From NCBI RefSeq assembly GCF_028368975.1, contig NZ_JAQNDM010000002.1, positions 1,302,001 through 1,366,000 on the forward strand: a stretch of 64,000 nt of DNA. The letters are read 5' to 3'. The notes beneath the pieces are model-generated. The model was given only the letters and a program-made list of their open reading frames with translations, was not told the DNA's origin and made no database searches. Of the stretch, positions 38,138-47,116 are shown in pieces (position 1 is the stretch's first letter; the number at the start of each line of letters is the position of its first letter). Source of the DNA: Stigmatella ashevillena (GTDB lineage: Bacteria; Myxococcota; Myxococcia; Myxococcales; Myxococcaceae). The position numbers and the translations under genes were made by a program.

Positions 38138-41100
38138 ATGCGTCATGTCGCGAAGTTGACCGCCTGTTGTGCCCTGCTCAGTGCAGCGGCCAGCTGGGCG
38201 ATCGTCCCCCCCGAGTCAGGCCCTGGAACCCTCGCGAGCAAGGCTTTCTTCAAGCCCGAGCTCACCCTGACCATCAGCAACGTGCCCCTGCGCGAGCTCC
38301 AGCCGCAGATGTCCACCGCGGGCCTGCGCTCGTGGGACGCGTTCTTCGCGCGCAACGGCCGCGAGTTCAATGTCTACCTGGATGCCCGGACGGGAACCCC
38401 CACCTCCATCCAGGGCTCCATCCCCCTCATCCCCGGTGACGGCGTGGGCAACCGCGTCACGCTCGACGGGCTGCGTCAGCGGCTCGGGCGCACCATCAAG
38501 CAGGTGGACGCGGCCACCGTCGCAGACCTCGTTGTCCAGTTCATCGCGGACAACCAGGACGCCATGGCCGTGGATCCCCTGATGCTCGGCGAGCCGCGCG
38601 TCACGCAGATCACCCCGCACCTCTGGCAGGTGCACATTCCCCAGGTGGTTGACGGCGTGCCCGTGCGGCACAGCCGCGTGGCGGCCACCATCAGCCACGG
38701 CAACCTCATCCTCATCGGCACCGAGGCGTGGTCCACGCCCCAGCAGCTCTCCGTGCGCCCCACGGTGGCCCCCGAGCAGGCGATCGCGTTCGCGGGTGAC
38801 CGGTTGGGCCTGCTCGAGACGCCGAGCGTCCTGTGGATGCAGCCCACGCTGGAGATCGTCCCGCAGGTGCGCGCGGACGCACAGCGCGGCCAGACCTTCA
38901 TCGGCAAGGTGGGCCAGGGCTACACCTACAACCTGGCGTGGACCTATGGCTTCCAGCATCCCGGGGAGATGGAGCACTGGAAGGTGACGGTGGATGCGCA
39001 GTCTGGCGAGGTGCTCGCCATGGAGGACGACAACCACTACCTCGACTCCACCATCAAGGGCGGCGTCTACCCCACCACCAACGTCGAGACGTGCGCCGAC
39101 AACACCGTGTGCGGCACGATCCAGCCCAACTCCCCCATGCCGTGGGCGAACACGGGCTTCGCGGCCCCCGACAACTTCACGGATGGCGCGGGCGTCTACA
39201 ACTACTCCTCGGGCACCGTCACCACGACGCTGAACGGCAAGTACGTCAAGATCAACGATGCCTGTGGCACCCCCAGCTTCAGCTCCACGACGGGCAACAT
39301 CGACATGGGCGGTGAGACGGGCGACCACGACTGCGTCACCGACGGCGGCGGCACGGGCAACACGGCCTCGGCGCGCTCCTGCTTCTACGAGATCAACAAG
39401 CTGAAGGAGCAGGCCCGCGGCTGGCTGCCCACCAACACCTGGCTCCAGGGCCAGCTGACCGCCAACGTCAACATCAACAACACCTGCAATGCCTTCTGGA
39501 GCCCCCTGGAGGCGAACGTCAACTTCTACCGGAGCGGCGGCGGCTGCCGGAACACGGGCGAGATTGGCGCCGTGTTCGACCACGAGTGGGGCCACGGCAT
39601 CGACGACTTCGACGCCAACGGCACGCTCAGCAACTCCAGCGAGGGCTACGCGGACATCGCCGCCATCTACCGCCTGCAGACCTCCTGCGTCGGCTTTGGC
39701 TTCTTCCACACCTCGGACCGTGGCTGCGGCAAGACGCTGGACGGCTCGGGCTACAACCAGAACGAGGCGCTGACGGGCGCGCCGTGGTGCAACACGAACT
39801 GCTCCGGCGTGCGCGACGCGGACTGGGAGAAGCACGTCAACAAGACGCCCGCCACCCCGGCCGAGTTCACGTGCACCCGCTGCACCGCGAGCTCGGGCCT
39901 GTGCGGCAAGCAGGTGCACTGCTCCGCCGCTCCCGTGCGCCAGGCCGCGTGGGACTTCGTCGCGCGCGATCTGCGCGCCGCGCCGTACAACTACGACTCG
40001 AACACCGCCTTCATGGTGGCCAACAAGATCTTCTACCAGGGCAGCGGCAACGTGGGCACGTGGCACGGCTGCAACTGCACCGCAGGCACCTCGGACGGCT
40101 GCGGCGCCACCAACGGCTACATGCAGTGGCTGGCGGCGGACGATGACAACGGCACCCTGGCGGACGGCACCCCGCACATGACGGCCCTCTACGCGGCGTA
40201 CAACCGCCACAAGATCGCCTGCGAAACGCCGGCCCCCGTCAACTCGGTCTGCACCACCGCGCCGGCCTCGGCCCCTACCCCCACCCTCACCGGGGGGGAT
40301 GGCCAGGTCTCCCTGCAGTGGACGCCCGTGAACAACGCCTCCGAGTACTGGGTGATGAAGACGGAGGGCTTCGCGGGCTGTGACTTCGGCAAGGCGAAGA
40401 TCGCCACCGTCACGGGCTCCAGCTACGTCGACAGCGAGGTGGCCAATGGCCGTGCGTACTGCTACTCGGTCGTGGCGGCCAGCTCGAACGCCGCCTGCTA
40501 CAGCAAGAGCAGCACCTGCACCTGTGTGACGCCGACGTGCGCGGCCCCGTCGGTTCCCACCCTCGGCGCACCCGACTCCGGTACCACGGGCGTGGAGCTG
40601 GCCGCGGTCCTGGATTGGGCGGATTCGGCGAGCGGCGCCTACGACGTGCAGGTGGCCACGGACACCGACTTCACCACCGTGGTGGCATCCGCCACTGGCG
40701 TGATGACCAGTCAGTGGGCCGTCTCCCCCTCCCTGAACATCTCCACCACCTATTACTGGCGGGTGCGGGCCTCCAACTCCTGCGGCGGTGTCAGTGACTG
40801 GAGTGCGCCGCGCTCCTTCACCACGCGCGGCTGTGTGACGCTGCAGGCGCCCTCGCTGAGCAGCCCGACGAACAACGCCACGGACGTCGATCCCCTCCTC
40901 GCGCTGGACTGGGGTGACCGCACGAGCGCCACGGGCTACGAGGTCCAGGTCGCCACGGACGAGGCCTTCTCCACCCTGGTGGCTTCGACCACGACGGCGG
41001 CCAGCCTCTGGGCGCCCCAGACGGCCCTGAACAGCAACACCACGTACTACTGGCGGGTGCGCTCGACCGATGTCTGCGGGCCCAGCGCCTTCAGCGGCGT

Positions 41101-41671
41101 GTCCAAGTTCACCACCGGCAATGTCTGCGTGCCGTCCCTCGCCACCTACGACACCACCCTGAAGGCCCCGGCCTGCGCGGCGGGCTGCGCCTGCGACACC
41201 GGACCCACGCTCATCAACGGCCGTGGAACCATGACGGGTGGCAACGAGACGAACCGGCCCAACACCCTCGGCGGCACGTGCGTCGATGGAAACAGCGGCA
41301 CCTACCACTCGGATGAGAGCCTCGACCGCATGGCCATCAAGACCCTGGACGACGGCCCCTTCTACGCGGGCAAGCAGGTCGAACTCGCGGTGACGATCTG
41401 GTGCTACGGCACTTCGGACTTCCTGGACCTGTACTACACGACGAAGGCGGCCAAGCCGTCCTGGAACACGCTGGCCACGAACATCCAGGCCTGCACGGCC
41501 GCGGACGCGGGCAAGCCGAAGACGTTCATCCACCGGTTCCCCCTGCAGAAGACCGTGACGGGGCAGCAGGCCGTTCGCGCCCAGTTCCGGTACCAGAGCG
41601 CGGCGGGCACCTGCTCGACGGGCGGCTACAACGACCGTGACGACCTGATCTTCACGGTCTCGCCCCGCTAA
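38138..41671 (+). CDS. Secreted zinc metalloprotease with Fn3-like repeats
   Basis: This 1177-residue exported protein has a signal peptide (residues 1-22, cleavage near SWA-IVPP) and a propeptide with FTP/PepSY-like character to about 300. In the catalytic region His482-Glu483-x-x-His486 (VFDHEWGHGIDDF) and Glu502 (SSEGYADIAA) give a gluzincin zinc site. Cys residues are abundant, suggesting disulfides. Residues 680-1040 contain three Fn3-like units with YYWRVRASN and YYWRVRSTD repeats. A C-terminal beta domain of about 130 residues ends the protein and could be a targeting or binding module. It is followed by a strong terminator and two more exported hydrolases. Extracellular predatory proteolysis is the likely role. 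A short AT-rich stretch with the palindrome GGAGATTCTCC (38001-38011) lies upstream. Confidence 0.9.
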   Translation: MRHVAKLTACCALLSAAASWAIVPPESGPGTLASKAFFKPELTLTISNVPLRELQPQMSTAGLRSWDAFFARNGREFNVYLDARTGTPTSIQGSIPLIPGDGVGNRVTLDGLRQRLGRTIKQVDAATVADLVVQFIADNQDAMAVDPLMLGEPRVTQITPHLWQVHIPQVVDGVPVRHSRVAATISHGNLILIGTEAWSTPQQLSVRPTVAPEQAIAFAGDRLGLLETPSVLWMQPTLEIVPQVRADAQRGQTFIGKVGQGYTYNLAWTYGFQHPGEMEHWKVTVDAQSGEVLAMEDDNHYLDSTIKGGVYPTTNVETCADNTVCGTIQPNSPMPWANTGFAAPDNFTDGAGVYNYSSGTVTTTLNGKYVKINDACGTPSFSSTTGNIDMGGETGDHDCVTDGGGTGNTASARSCFYEINKLKEQARGWLPTNTWLQGQLTANVNINNTCNAFWSPLEANVNFYRSGGGCRNTGEIGAVFDHEWGHGIDDFDANGTLSNSSEGYADIAAIYRLQTSCVGFGFFHTSDRGCGKTLDGSGYNQNEALTGAPWCNTNCSGVRDADWEKHVNKTPATPAEFTCTRCTASSGLCGKQVHCSAAPVRQAAWDFVARDLRAAPYNYDSNTAFMVANKIFYQGSGNVGTWHGCNCTAGTSDGCGATNGYMQWLAADDDNGTLADGTPHMTALYAAYNRHKIACETPAPVNSVCTTAPASAPTPTLTGGDGQVSLQWTPVNNASEYWVMKTEGFAGCDFGKAKIATVTGSSYVDSEVANGRAYCYSVVAASSNAACYSKSSTCTCVTPTCAAPSVPTLGAPDSGTTGVELAAVLDWADSASGAYDVQVATDTDFTTVVASATGVMTSQWAVSPSLNISTTYYWRVRASNSCGGVSDWSAPRSFTTRGCVTLQAPSLSSPTNNATDVDPLLALDWGDRTSATGYEVQVATDEAFSTLVASTTTAASLWAPQTALNSNTTYYWRVRSTDVCGPSAFSGVSKFTTGNVCVPSLATYDTTLKAPACAAGCACDTGPTLINGRGTMTGGNETNRPNTLGGTCVDGNSGTYHSDESLDRMAIKTLDDGPFYAGKQVELAVTIWCYGTSDFLDLYYTTKAAKPSWNTLATNIQACTAADAGKPKTFIHRFPLQKTVTGQQAVRAQFRYQSAAGTCSTGGYNDRDDLIFTVSPR

Positions 41672-41730
41672 GGGCGACCCCATCCTGCGCTCACCCGAGC
41701 GCAGGATTTCCTGAACGCAGCACCCAGAAG

Positions 41731-41757
41731 GGCCCCGGGGAAACCCGGGGCCTTTCT
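41731..41757 (+). terminator. Rho-independent terminator after the metalloprotease gene
   Basis: Perfect 9-bp stem GGCCCCGGG (41731-41739) / CCCGGGGCC (41744-41752) with a GAAA tetraloop, followed by TTTCTT. It is 59 bases after the metalloprotease stop and should separate it from the gamma-glutamyltransferase gene. Confidence 0.9.
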
Positions 41758-41815
41758 TCATTCTCGGGTCCCGAGGACATAGGCTGCGCGCCCGCCCCTC
41801 TCCTCCGGAGAAGCC

Positions 41816-43684
41816 ATGAACGCAGCAGGGAAGCTCCAACGGGCCATCGGTGGCCTGCTTGTCCTGGCGATCCTCACCCCCGCATCACTGCGCGCACAGC
41901 CCACCGCCAAGCCGGTGCTCCACGGCAAACACTGGGTGGCCATCACGGGAAAACCGCTCGCCGCCACCGCTGGCGCCATGGTCTTCCAGAAGGGGGGCAA
42001 CGCGGTGGACGCCGCGTGCGCGATGCTCGCCGCCACCGCCACCATGTGGGACGTGTTGAGCTGGGGGGGCGAGACCCAGGCCCTCATCTATGATCCACGC
42101 ACCCGCAAGGTGGTGGGCATCAACGCCCTCGGAGTGGCGCCCACGGGGGCCACCGTGGCGTTCTTCCAACAGAAGAACATGCCATATCCCCCCGAGTACG
42201 GCCCCCTGGCCGCCGTCACCCCCGGCACCCCCGGGGGACTGATGGTGATGCTGGCGGAGTACGGAACGCTGTCGCTGAAGGATGTGCTGGGCCCTGCCCT
42301 CCAGATGGCGGACGAGGGCTATCCCATCGAGGCGCAGGCGGCCAACGGACTCGAGAAACACAAGGAGAAGCTCAAGCAGTGGCGCTACAGCCGAGAGGTG
42401 ATGTTGCCCCACCTGGGAGAGGCACACGAAGCCCCTCAGCCGGGCGAGGTGTTCCGCCAGCCAGACCTCGCGGCCACGCTGAAAAAGCTCGTGGAGGCGG
42501 AGCAGCGAGCGCTGGCGGCGGGCAAGAACCGCAAGCAGGCCATCCAGGCCGCCTACGAGCGCTTCTACCGGGGAGACATTGCCCGCGAGTTCGTCCGCGG
42601 AGCCCAGGAAGAAGGCGGGCTCGTCACCCTGGAAGACCTGAGCCGTTGGAAGGTCCACATCGAGGAGCCCGTCAAGACGGACTACAAGGGCATCGAGGTC
42701 TACAAGCTCACCACGTGGGTGCAAGGCCCGGTGCTCCTCCAGGCGCTCAACATCCTGGAAGGCCAGGACCTGAAGGGGATGGGCTACAACAGCGCGCGCT
42801 ACATCCACACCCTCTACCAGGCCATGAACCTGGCCTTCGCGGACCGGGACTTCTACTACGGCGATCCGTACTTCCCTCCGGAAGAGCCCATCCGGGGCCT
42901 CCTGTCGAAGGAGTATGCGAAGCAGCGGGCGAAGCTCATCTCGGGAGAGAAGAACGACCCGGACATCAAGCCGGGAGATCCCTACCCTTTTCAGGGAAGC
43001 ACCAACCCCTACACGCAGCTGCTGACCCAATGGCCCCCCAAGCCTCCCGCCGCGCCAAGCGCTCCCCAGACGAGCATCGAGGACTTCGAGCGCACCTTCT
43101 ACGCGGGGACGACCTCCATCCAGGCGGCGGACGAGAAAGGCTGGGTGGTGTCGATCACCCCCAGCGGAGGCTGGGTGCCCGCCGTCATCGCGGGCCGCAC
43201 CGGAGTGGGCATGAGCCAGCGGATGCAGAGCTTCGTGATGAACGCAGAGGAGAGCCCCTTTAACGTGCTGGAGCCGGGCAAGCGCCCCCGGGCCACACTG
43301 ACACCGAGCCTGGCGTTGAAGAACGGCAAGCCGTTCCTCTCCTTCGCCGTGCAAGGCGGCGACAGCCAGGACCAGAACCTGCTCCAGTTCTTTCTGAACG
43401 TGGTGGAGTTCGGGATGACCGTGCAGGAGGCGGTCGAGGCCGCCAACATCAACAGCTTTCAGATGCGCAACTCGTTCGGAGACCATGCCTCAAAGCCGGG
43501 CAAGCTGCTGTTGCACGAGCAGATGCCGCCCTGGGTGCGGGGAGAGCTCAAGCGCATGGGGTACGAAATGAGCTTCGAGCCACGGACCTCGGGGCCCATC
43601 AACGCCATCTCCATTGACTCGAAACACGGCACCTTCTGGGGCGGCTCCAGCCACTACGGAGAAGACTACGGCATCGCCTGGTAA
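41816..43684 (+). CDS. ggt: Exported gamma-glutamyltransferase-family protein
   Basis: This 622-residue Ntn-hydrolase precursor has an N-terminal signal peptide (residues 1-28, ...SLRAQ). Family tracts include GGNAVDAACAMLAATATMWD, AAVTPGTPGGLMVM, YERFYRGDIAREFV and the C-terminal ATLTPSLALKNGKPFLS. Autocleavage is expected before the first Thr of the GTTSIQAADEKG tract. The canonical TTH is TTS here and the usual SSM/PGG residues are altered, so substrate range may differ from E. coli Ggt. Glutathione or gamma-glutamyl peptide hydrolysis in the periplasm is likely. It lies between two other exported hydrolase genes on the same strand. Confidence 0.88.
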   Translation: MNAAGKLQRAIGGLLVLAILTPASLRAQPTAKPVLHGKHWVAITGKPLAATAGAMVFQKGGNAVDAACAMLAATATMWDVLSWGGETQALIYDPRTRKVVGINALGVAPTGATVAFFQQKNMPYPPEYGPLAAVTPGTPGGLMVMLAEYGTLSLKDVLGPALQMADEGYPIEAQAANGLEKHKEKLKQWRYSREVMLPHLGEAHEAPQPGEVFRQPDLAATLKKLVEAEQRALAAGKNRKQAIQAAYERFYRGDIAREFVRGAQEEGGLVTLEDLSRWKVHIEEPVKTDYKGIEVYKLTTWVQGPVLLQALNILEGQDLKGMGYNSARYIHTLYQAMNLAFADRDFYYGDPYFPPEEPIRGLLSKEYAKQRAKLISGEKNDPDIKPGDPYPFQGSTNPYTQLLTQWPPKPPAAPSAPQTSIEDFERTFYAGTTSIQAADEKGWVVSITPSGGWVPAVIAGRTGVGMSQRMQSFVMNAEESPFNVLEPGKRPRATLTPSLALKNGKPFLSFAVQGGDSQDQNLLQFFLNVVEFGMTVQEAVEAANINSFQMRNSFGDHASKPGKLLLHEQMPPWVRGELKRMGYEMSFEPRTSGPINAISIDSKHGTFWGGSSHYGEDYGIAW

Positions 43685-43747
43685 CCCTCCCGCCCGCACC
43701 GAACCCCTGACCCGTTGCTGCTCCGAACCTCGAGAGAGTCTGCTCCC

Positions 43748-45682
43748 ATGCCCCGCTTCCTCATTCCCCTGATGCTGCTGGCACTCGTGAGCTCCGCGAG
43801 TGCCCAGGCCCCCAAGCAAACCCCGAAGCCCCCCGCGCACCATGGAGATCCGGCCGAGCGCGCGGAGTTCATCCGCACGCACTACACCAAGTACGAATAC
43901 CTCATCCCCATGCGCGATGGCGTGCGGCTGTTCACGGCCCTCTACGTGCCCAACGACGCAAGCCCCAGCAAGCGCTACCCCATCCTGCTCCACCGCACGC
44001 CCTACTCGGTCGCCCCTTATGGCCAGGACCGGTACAAGAAGGCGCTGGGGAGCGCGGTGTCCTTCGAGAAGGAAGGCTTCATCTTCGCCTTTCAGGACGT
44101 GCGCGGCCAACACATGTCCGAGGGCGAATTCGTCAACATGCGTCCCCACCTGCCGACGAAGCGCGGGGCCAAGGACATCGACGAAAGCACCGATACCTAC
44201 GACACCCTCCAGTGGATGGTGAAGAACGTTCCGAACCACAACGAGCGCGTGGGAATGTGGGGCGTCTCCTATCCGGGCTTCTACAGCTCGGCGGGAGCCA
44301 TCGACTCTCACCCCGCCCTCAAGGCCGTGTCTCCCCAGGCGCCCATCGCCGACTGGTTCTGGGACGACATGCACCGGCACGGCGCCTTCAACCTGGTGCT
44401 GGCGTTCAACTTCTTTTCCTCCTTCGGCAAGCCGCGGCCACAGCCATCGGCCAGTGAAGATTGGGACCGGTTCAATCACGGCACGCCGGATGGCTACCAG
44501 TTCTTCTTGGACATGGGGCCGCTGAGTAACGCGGACACGCGCTACTTCAAGGGCGGCATCCCCTTCTGGAAGGACATCGTCGCCCACCCCAACTACGACG
44601 ACTTCTGGAAGTCGCGGAACCTCCTGCCCCACCTGCGAAACATCAAGGCAGCGGTCCTGACGGTGGGCGGTTGGTACGACACCGAAGACCTGTATGGCCC
44701 CCTGAGAACCTACGGCGCCATCGAGAAGCAGAACCCGAAGATCTCCAACACGCTCGTCATGGGCCCCTGGTCACATGGCGGGTGGGTGCGTGACGACGGC
44801 GCCTCGCTCGGGGATGCCGATTTCGGCTTCGCGACGAGCACCGGCTATCAGGAAGTGTCGCTGGCCTTCTTCAAGCACCACCTCAAGAACGGTCCGAAGC
44901 CGGATCTTCCCGAGGCCTGGGTCTTCGAAGGGGGCGCGAACCGATGGAGAAGCTTCGATGCCTGGCCTCCCAAAAGCGTGCGCGAGACACGGCTCTACTT
45001 CCAGCCCAAGGGGGGCCTGACGTTCAATCCCCCCACGGGCACGGAGGCCCTCTTCGATGAGTACGTGAGCGATCCTTCCCGGCCCGTGCCCTTCACGACG
45101 GAAATCACTCCCAGCTGGAGCAAGAACTACATGGCCGAGGATCAGCGCTTCGCCTCTCGCAGGCCGGACGTCCTCGTCTACCAGACCGAGCCCCTCGAAA
45201 AGGACCTGACACTCGCCGGTCCCTTGGAGGCAGAGCTGTGGGTCTCCACGTCGGGCACGGACGCGGACTGGGTGGTGAAGCTCGTCGACGTCAACCCGGG
45301 CAAGCTTGCTGGCTGGAAGGAGCGGGAAGACGACGAGGGAGCGCGCAACCGAGGCGGGCAGCAAACGCTGGTGAGGGGTGAAGCCTTCCGGGGCCGGTTC
45401 CGGGAGGACTACACCACGCCCAAGCCCTTCACCCCCGGCGAGGTGACGAAGGTGCGCTTCGTCATCAACGACGTCTTCCACACCTTCCAGCGAGGACACC
45501 GGGTGATGCTCCAGGTGCAGTCGAGCTGGTTCCCGTTCATCGACCGCAACCCACAAACCTTCGTCCCCAACATCTTCGAGGCAAAGGAGGAAGACTTCGT
45601 GCGCGCCACCCACCGCCTGTACCGCTCACCGGCCAACCCCAGCGCCGTCAAGGTGCAGGTGCTGCCCGCGCTGGATGACTAA
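43748..45682 (+). CDS. Exported CocE/NonD-family serine hydrolase (S15-like)
   Basis: This 644-residue protein has a signal peptide (residues 1-20, ALVSSASA). The alpha/beta-hydrolase core shows YLIPMRDGVRLFTALYVPND, the nucleophile elbow WGVSYPGFYSSAG, LTVGGWYDTEDLYGPL and the His-containing MGPWSHGGWV. The C-terminal jellyroll has LAGPLEAELWVSTSGTDADW and RGHRVMLQVQSSWFPF, as in CocE and X-Pro dipeptidyl-peptidases. It probably cleaves ester or amide acyl groups, including peptides or beta-lactam-like substrates. I chose the ATG at 43748, preceded by GAGAGAG. The ggt stop lies 63 bases upstream. Confidence 0.9.
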   Translation: MPRFLIPLMLLALVSSASAQAPKQTPKPPAHHGDPAERAEFIRTHYTKYEYLIPMRDGVRLFTALYVPNDASPSKRYPILLHRTPYSVAPYGQDRYKKALGSAVSFEKEGFIFAFQDVRGQHMSEGEFVNMRPHLPTKRGAKDIDESTDTYDTLQWMVKNVPNHNERVGMWGVSYPGFYSSAGAIDSHPALKAVSPQAPIADWFWDDMHRHGAFNLVLAFNFFSSFGKPRPQPSASEDWDRFNHGTPDGYQFFLDMGPLSNADTRYFKGGIPFWKDIVAHPNYDDFWKSRNLLPHLRNIKAAVLTVGGWYDTEDLYGPLRTYGAIEKQNPKISNTLVMGPWSHGGWVRDDGASLGDADFGFATSTGYQEVSLAFFKHHLKNGPKPDLPEAWVFEGGANRWRSFDAWPPKSVRETRLYFQPKGGLTFNPPTGTEALFDEYVSDPSRPVPFTTEITPSWSKNYMAEDQRFASRRPDVLVYQTEPLEKDLTLAGPLEAELWVSTSGTDADWVVKLVDVNPGKLAGWKEREDDEGARNRGGQQTLVRGEAFRGRFREDYTTPKPFTPGEVTKVRFVINDVFHTFQRGHRVMLQVQSSWFPFIDRNPQTFVPNIFEAKEEDFVRATHRLYRSPANPSAVKVQVLPALDD

Positions 45683-45706
45683 AAAAGGGGTGAGGCGCCT
45701 CACCCC
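45681..45706 (-). terminator. Terminator of the acyl-CoA-binding protein gene, overlapping its stop codon
   Basis: Positions 45687-45706 are a perfect 20-base palindrome. On the minus strand it folds as GGGGTGAG-GCGC-CTCACCCC and is followed by six T residues (45681-45686). The TGA stop of the acyl-CoA-binding protein gene lies inside the stem, so ribosomes reaching the stop would overlap the hairpin. Confidence 0.85.
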
Positions 45707-45957
45707 TTCAGCAGCCGCTCCACGAGCTGCACGTACTGCTGCATCGCCGCGTCCCGGCTCAAGCCCTTGCGCCCCACCCAGGCGTCGTACTTGGCGCGGC
45801 CCTTCACATCCAGCAGCCCGGGGCGCTTGCCCTGCGCATCGCCTTCCGTGGCCTGCTTGAAGAGCGAATACAGCGCGAGCAGCGTCTCGTTCGACGGGCG
45901 GGTGGACAGCGTCTTGACGCGCGCTTGTGCCCCCTTGAAGTCTTCGGCCAGTGCCAT
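45700..45957 (-). CDS. Acyl-CoA-binding protein
   Basis: This small 85-residue four-helix ACBP binds medium- and long-chain acyl-CoA esters. It shows FKGAQARVKTLSTRPSNETL, LYSLFKQATEGDAQGKRPGL and the conserved KYDAWVGRKGLSRDAAMQQY. Bacterial ACBPs are typical of myxobacteria and some other proteobacteria. The ATG at 45957 has GGAGG four to five bases upstream; the frame extends 18 codons further without a better start. Its gene is convergent with the CocE-type hydrolase gene. It may buffer the acyl-CoA pool; a direct link with the fatty-acyl cluster 3 kb away is only a possibility. Confidence 0.92.
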   Translation of the reverse strand: MALAEDFKGAQARVKTLSTRPSNETLLALYSLFKQATEGDAQGKRPGLLDVKGRAKYDAWVGRKGLSRDAAMQQYVQLVERLLKG

Positions 45958-46267
45958 GAACCCTCCGTGGCAAGGCGGCTCGTACGAGCCCCTCTTGCTG
46001 AGTTGGAGCATTCATGACTTCCCGCTCTGAAGGAATGGAAAACCCTGTAGCCTTGAGAGGCAGGTTTCCGGGGCGGCCCACGACGCGCGCGGTCAGGCCT
46101 CGGCGCAGCGAGAAATCCCCAGCGGGTACGCGCCCTTGCACTCGCGCTTTCTCATGCTCCAAAAATCTCCTCACCCTGTCGTTTTGCCTCTAGACGCAAC
46201 TCGGGGCGAGGACCGTACGATAATCACGTAGCCAACTTCGTGGCTCACGAACGCAGAGGGCGCGTCC
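45958..46267. other. 310-base intergenic region before the paralogue pair
   Basis: No gene was found here. It must hold the minus promoter for the acyl-CoA-binding protein gene and the plus promoter for the first 97-residue gene. An AGCCA...TGGCT hairpin (around 46230-46246) and the AGACGCAAC element (46192-46200) are the only structures noticed. Confidence 0.6.
46196..46224 (+). promoter_or_regulatory. Candidate promoter of the first 97-residue gene
   Basis: GCAACT (46196-46201), 17 bases, then GATAAT (46219-46224), 44 bases before the ATG. The -10 is good (5/6) and the -35 poor, so an activator may be needed. The -35 overlaps the AGACGCAAC element that recurs before the second paralogue. 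Confidence 0.4.
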
Positions 46268-46561
46268 ATGTGGATTGAGGCAATTGTGATGCCCCGCGAA
46301 GAGCGCTCACCGGTCCGCCGCGCAACGCCCCGTGACCGCCGATCCATCCATCAGGCGGGCTGCGAGGAGAGCCTCCAGTTCCGCGCCGACGTGCTGGACT
46401 ACCTGCAACACCACAAGCTCATGAACTCGGTGAAGTGGGTCAGCGACCCGGGCTGCCTCCCCCTGGTCACCCTCCTCTGTCAGCAGAAGGTGCTGGAGCA
46501 ACTGCGGCGCGCACCCCAGTTTGAAGCCGGCCACTCAGCCCCCCTCGAGTTGAGCGCCTGA
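46268..46561 (+). CDS. Small protein of unknown family, paralogue 1
   Basis: This 97-residue protein is not recognised. It starts MWIEAIVMPREERSP; residues 12-30 are Arg/Pro-rich, and residues 37-90 are probably alpha/beta (FRADVLDYLQHHKLMNSVKW, then VSDPGCLPLVTLLCQQKVLE). It shares about half of its residues with the protein encoded 185 bases downstream, most clearly the N-terminal MWI-AI-MPREE and the tract WVS-PG-LP-VTL-CQQ-VL. It has no signal peptide. GAGGGC precedes the ATG as ribosome site. Two in-order copies next to a histidine kinase gene suggest a regulatory or partner-binding role, but no function is assigned. Confidence 0.75.
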   Translation: MWIEAIVMPREERSPVRRATPRDRRSIHQAGCEESLQFRADVLDYLQHHKLMNSVKWVSDPGCLPLVTLLCQQKVLEQLRRAPQFEAGHSAPLELSA

Positions 46562-46745
46562 AGCGGCACTCCTCGTCCAAACCCCGATAGCCCCGAGAGA
46601 CAAGAACCTCACCCTCCTCTTTTTACAGAGGTGGAGGCCCATGGCGCCCAGACGCAACCTTTCGGCGGCTGGATGCAACCTTGCGCAGATGCGTCGCAGG
46701 CGCGTCTTGCTACCTTCCGGCCACTGAGAACTGGAAGGTGCCCGG

Positions 46746-47039
46746 ATGTGGATCGACGCGATCATCATGCCCCGCGAGGAGCCCACGCCTTACCGCCCTG
46801 TCTCCCGGCCCAATCGCTCGCGCGTCCATGAGAAGGCGCTTCACGAGGGCAATCAATTCCGGAACGCGGTGCTCGACTACTTGCGGTCCAACCAGCTGAT
46901 GGACGCGGTCAGGTGGGTCAGCGAGCCGGGTTCCCTGCCCATGGTGACCCTCTGCTGCCAGCAACAGGTGCTGGATCGGCTCCAGCAAGCGCCCCAGTTC
47001 GAGGCCGGCCGCTCCCTCGGACTGTCCTTAATCCCGTGA
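46746..47039 (+). CDS. Small protein of unknown family, paralogue 2
   Basis: This is the second copy of the 97-residue family: MWIDAIIMPREEPTP, then FRNAVLDYLRSNQLMDAVRW and VSEPGSLPMVTLCCQQQVLD. Equal length and collinear motifs show a tandem duplication. GGAAGG lies nine bases before the ATG. The 184-base gap before it carries AGACGCAAC (46650-46658) and the related GATGCAAC (46672-46679); similar elements precede paralogue 1, so the copies appear independently transcribed. The PAS histidine kinase gene follows after 77 bases and could be co-expressed. Function unknown. Confidence 0.75.
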   Translation: MWIDAIIMPREEPTPYRPVSRPNRSRVHEKALHEGNQFRNAVLDYLRSNQLMDAVRWVSEPGSLPMVTLCCQQQVLDRLQQAPQFEAGRSLGLSLIP

Positions 47040-47116
47040 GTAGATGAGGTAAGCCAGCAGCCTACCCAAGCATCTCTCAGTTTCTCGCATTACGAGTAGG
47101 ATTTCCGTGGGGCACC

